IMG/VR virus record: IMGVR_UViG_3300005782_000015
Coordinates: 1 to 32,170 of that record
Length of the DNA stretch: 32,170 nt
DNA from: a virus
Direction: 5' to 3' (one strand)
Shown here one piece after another: positions 30,046 through 32,170 of the stretch. A program made the position numbers and the translations under genes. The notes beneath the pieces were generated by a model. The model was not told where the DNA came from. It did not search any database and was given only the letters and a program-made list of their open reading frames with translations. The first letter of the stretch is position 1. The number at the start of each line of letters is the position of its first letter.

Positions 30046-31569
30046 ATGGCAACGAATATCCCAATATACCAGCGCACAGAATTACCACCTGCAAGGGCGG
30101 GGATAGCGAAGCCCCCCTATGAATTGGCTGATAGACCAGAGATACAATTTGGGCAAACGCTGACGGGGTTTGGCGGGGCCATATTTGATAAGCTCGTTAA
30201 GGCACAAGCCGCTAATGAAGAAGCCGAGGCAAGGGGGCAGGTTAATACCCTTATAGAAAGTTTCAGTACCTTTGTCGCAGACAGACCCAATGCAAGTCCC
30301 GAAGAGTTGCAGAAGGAATGGGACAAGATTTCGGCCCAGATTAAAGCCATACCAGGGACATTAAAGACTGGAATTGCAGAGGCTAATTTCACGAACTTCC
30401 TTGCACTGAACGAGGGTTTGATAAATCAAAGAGCGCAGACATCTATGGAGGCAATAAAGTCAAAGCAGGAATTGGGAAGGTTTAACGCCGGACGAGAACG
30501 GGCTATGACCGAGTTTGATATACCTGGATTGACAGCTATCTATGAAGCGCAGTTTGAATCGGGATTACTTGAGGAAAAAACCGGCAGAATCCAACTTGAA
30601 AATGATATTGCGGTTATTGAAGAAGCAGAGAAAAAGTTTCTATCGCAACAGCTCATCGATGCCATCTACGAAACGGCAAAGGCAAAGCCTTATGAAGAGG
30701 CAATGATGTATATCAATGAATATGAGGGCATAACCGAAACCCAGCGGAACGCCATAAAGAAAAGGAGAGAAGACCAGAACAGATACGAAATAGCTGAATA
30801 TACAACATCAGACCCAGAGATAGAAGCAAAAGTATTAGACCAGATACGAGACCCGAAATCAGGTATTACGGAAGAAGATATATCGGCTCTGGTTGGCAAG
30901 GGCTTGAACGTTAAAGACGGCGATTTACTTATAGGACGACTTGACGTTTTCAAGTCCTTTTGGTTCAAACGAGCCGATATGTATTTGAAACAAAACCTTG
31001 GATGGTCTGATACATTCACAAAGTTTGAACACCCTGAAGGTGCTTTGGCTTATTCGCTGGCAATGGACGAACTGTTTAGTGCAATAGAGACCGAGAAACT
31101 AAAAGACAAAGACCTTTATGATAGAGCGAGAGCAATTGCCGTACCGCACTTTATCGACTATTGGGAGAAGGCTTTAATTTTATCGCCAGAAAAAATCGCT
31201 CGTTTGACACGAATGCTGAAAATTAAACCACCTACCGCTAAACCGCCCTCTGAAGCTGTCGAGAAGCCCCCTGAAGCGCCGCCTGTGGCCATAACGCCCG
31301 AAAAACGTCCTACGGTATCTATCAAGGAACAAGCCGCCAGAAAAGCAAGAATACGTTCCTGGATTGTGCCTTTTAATCGTAAGTACAAAGCCCGATTACA
31401 GCCGAGCGTTTTGGATAAGATGAGTGATGAGTTTATTGATTGGCTGGCTTCGCTTTCGCCAGCGGCGCGAGAAAGAATCCTGAAAAAAATAGAGGCCGGT
31501 GAAACAGTGGAAATCAAAAAAACTAAAAGGGTCGGGAGCGAACTCGACCCTGAAAGAATATGGCAATAA
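30046..31569 (+). CDS. internal virion protein C-like (T7 gp15-like), 507 aa
   Basis: The gene follows the gp14-like gene by 10 nt. The protein is mostly helical, with charged repeats (AQAANEEAEARGQVNTLIES, EELQKEWDKISAQIKAIPGT, AEKKFLSQQLIDAIYETAKA) and a Pro-rich linker near residues 395-420 (PPTAKPPSEAVEKPPEAPP), then a basic helical end. Size and place match ejection proteins that form the periplasmic tunnel. Sequence similarity within this family is low, so the assignment rests on gene order and texture. Confidence 0.6.
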   Translation: MATNIPIYQRTELPPARAGIAKPPYELADRPEIQFGQTLTGFGGAIFDKLVKAQAANEEAEARGQVNTLIESFSTFVADRPNASPEELQKEWDKISAQIKAIPGTLKTGIAEANFTNFLALNEGLINQRAQTSMEAIKSKQELGRFNAGRERAMTEFDIPGLTAIYEAQFESGLLEEKTGRIQLENDIAVIEEAEKKFLSQQLIDAIYETAKAKPYEEAMMYINEYEGITETQRNAIKKRREDQNRYEIAEYTTSDPEIEAKVLDQIRDPKSGITEEDISALVGKGLNVKDGDLLIGRLDVFKSFWFKRADMYLKQNLGWSDTFTKFEHPEGALAYSLAMDELFSAIETEKLKDKDLYDRARAIAVPHFIDYWEKALILSPEKIARLTRMLKIKPPTAKPPSEAVEKPPEAPPVAITPEKRPTVSIKEQAARKARIRSWIVPFNRKYKARLQPSVLDKMSDEFIDWLASLSPAARERILKKIEAGETVEIKKTKRVGSELDPERIWQ

Positions 31570-32170
31570 TGCTAAAATACCAACCGACACAATTTGCAGA
31601 CCCGTCCGAGCCGCCAATACGGTTCCTTGACTCTGAACCGCTTGTGAAGCTCGACCTCGGCTTTCAGTACGGCATACCGCCGTTAAGTCCAGGGAGACAA
31701 TGGCTGTATGAACACAGACCCGCAAAGATGAAACCCTACGTTGACTTTGATGCTGCGGGCGGGCCTGTTGTCAGAGGTGGCCTTGAAAAATATTATCCAG
31801 GCGTAGCCGACAAAATCACCGCTTCTCGAAACGCCGGATATTCGGATGAACTGATTTTGTTTCATATCAGCCGGAAAGTTGAACAATCATTAAACGCCGG
31901 ATACAGCGATGGGCAGATAGAAAGACAGCTTTTCTATGGCTATCAGGACTATGGCTTCTGGGACAGGCCGATAAATTCTTATTTTTACGGCAGGCCAGCG
32001 AACCTTTTAGAGAAGGCTTGGGACTACTTGGGGACATCACCGAACTACGAGACCGACCCGATAAAGCACGAACTCCGAGCGGTGGTCGAAAGGGCTATGA
32101 GCGGCTTTACTGGCGGGTTAAGTGATGCCCTTCAGGAAGAAGCCGCAATACCTGAAACGATACCTGGTAC
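31569..32170 (+). CDS. start of a large internal virion protein D-like gene (T7 gp16-like), truncated at window end
   Basis: The frame begins at ATG 31569 overlapping the preceding stop (TAATG); ATG 31560 is an in-frame alternative. It stays open to the window edge for 200 residues. A pair of short repeats, RNAGYSDELILFHISRKVEQ and LNAGYSDGQIERQLFYGYQD, is the 'A-G-Y-S-x-x-x-I' motif seen in very large phage internal proteins. A transglycosylase domain, common in this family, would lie further on and is not visible. A role in DNA ejection is inferred from order. Confidence 0.6.
   Translation, partial: MLKYQPTQFADPSEPPIRFLDSEPLVKLDLGFQYGIPPLSPGRQWLYEHRPAKMKPYVDFDAAGGPVVRGGLEKYYPGVADKITASRNAGYSDELILFHISRKVEQSLNAGYSDGQIERQLFYGYQDYGFWDRPINSYFYGRPANLLEKAWDYLGTSPNYETDPIKHELRAVVERAMSGFTGGLSDALQEEAAIPETIPG

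Noticed and set aside
1-32170. Diversity-generating retroelement, CRISPR array, tRNA genes or insertion sequence
   Set aside because: Bbp16-like cement and fibre genes prompted a look, but no reverse transcriptase, template/variable repeat pair, spacer array, cloverleaf or transposase was seen.

Overview
The window is a stretch of a tailed-phage (podovirus) genome, or of a prophage or metagenomic contig of that kind. All late genes lie on the + strand in the classical order: small terminase, large terminase, portal, scaffold, major capsid protein, probable capsid cement protein, tail fibres and surface proteins, tail adaptor, tail nozzle, then four genes resembling the T7 internal-virion/ejection block. 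TGA, TAA and TAG all serve as stops. A lipoprotein and several Sec-type signal peptides suggest a Gram-negative-type host. I cannot name the host. No integrase, repressor, replication gene, tRNA or CRISPR array is visible.

Layout. 1-1100: tiny early-side genes, two sigma70-type promoters (one with perfect consensus hexamers and 17-bp spacer) and a strong terminator. 1100-6360: packaging module (HNH protein, HTH protein, zinc ribbon, TerS, TerL, two tiny zinc-finger genes, glycine-zipper protein, portal). 6364-8990: a run of short genes of unknown function. 8961-11522: scaffold, capsid and cement genes. 11592-22665: a long tail-fibre/surface module in which most proteins carry an N-terminal export signal, with LamG, pectate-lyase-like and collagen-like parts. 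22669-28082: adaptor and a 1242-residue nozzle-like protein. 28746 to the end: GNAT-fold gp13-like, gp14-like, gp15-like and the start of a gp16-like protein. Two paralogous HNH genes are the only minus-strand genes and flank the nozzle gene.

Most notable observations. (i) Two genes (21078 and 22480) have no ATG, GTG or TTG that could yield an intact protein. Both have an ATT directly after a Shine-Dalgarno sequence, and in the second case ATT gives a complete lipoprotein signal. A third reading frame (9734-9880) also lacks a canonical start and must be reached from CTG or by -1 frameshifting out of the scaffold gene. (ii) Five tail-region proteins have Sec-like signals, one has a twin-arginine-like signal and one is a lipoprotein; one pair of paralogues differs by presence of the signal. 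(iii) The two minus-strand HNH units share promoter, 5'-UTR hairpin, identical hairpin-to-start distance and C-terminal coding sequence, as expected for a moving homing unit. (iv) Small genes seem to have entered between structural genes with duplication of the gene junction; one left a ten-codon remnant of the gene it displaced. (v) A LamG domain in the nozzle protein is interrupted by a second complete LamG domain.

Together the genes make a virion: TerS/TerL and the portal package DNA into a scaffolded capsid; adaptor and nozzle complete the short tail; fibres, lectin-like and lyase-like proteins probably meet the host surface; gp13- to gp16-like proteins are ejected to move DNA across the envelope. 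Lysis is represented at most by one spanin-like protein. All functions are inferred from sequence reading alone, without database searches.
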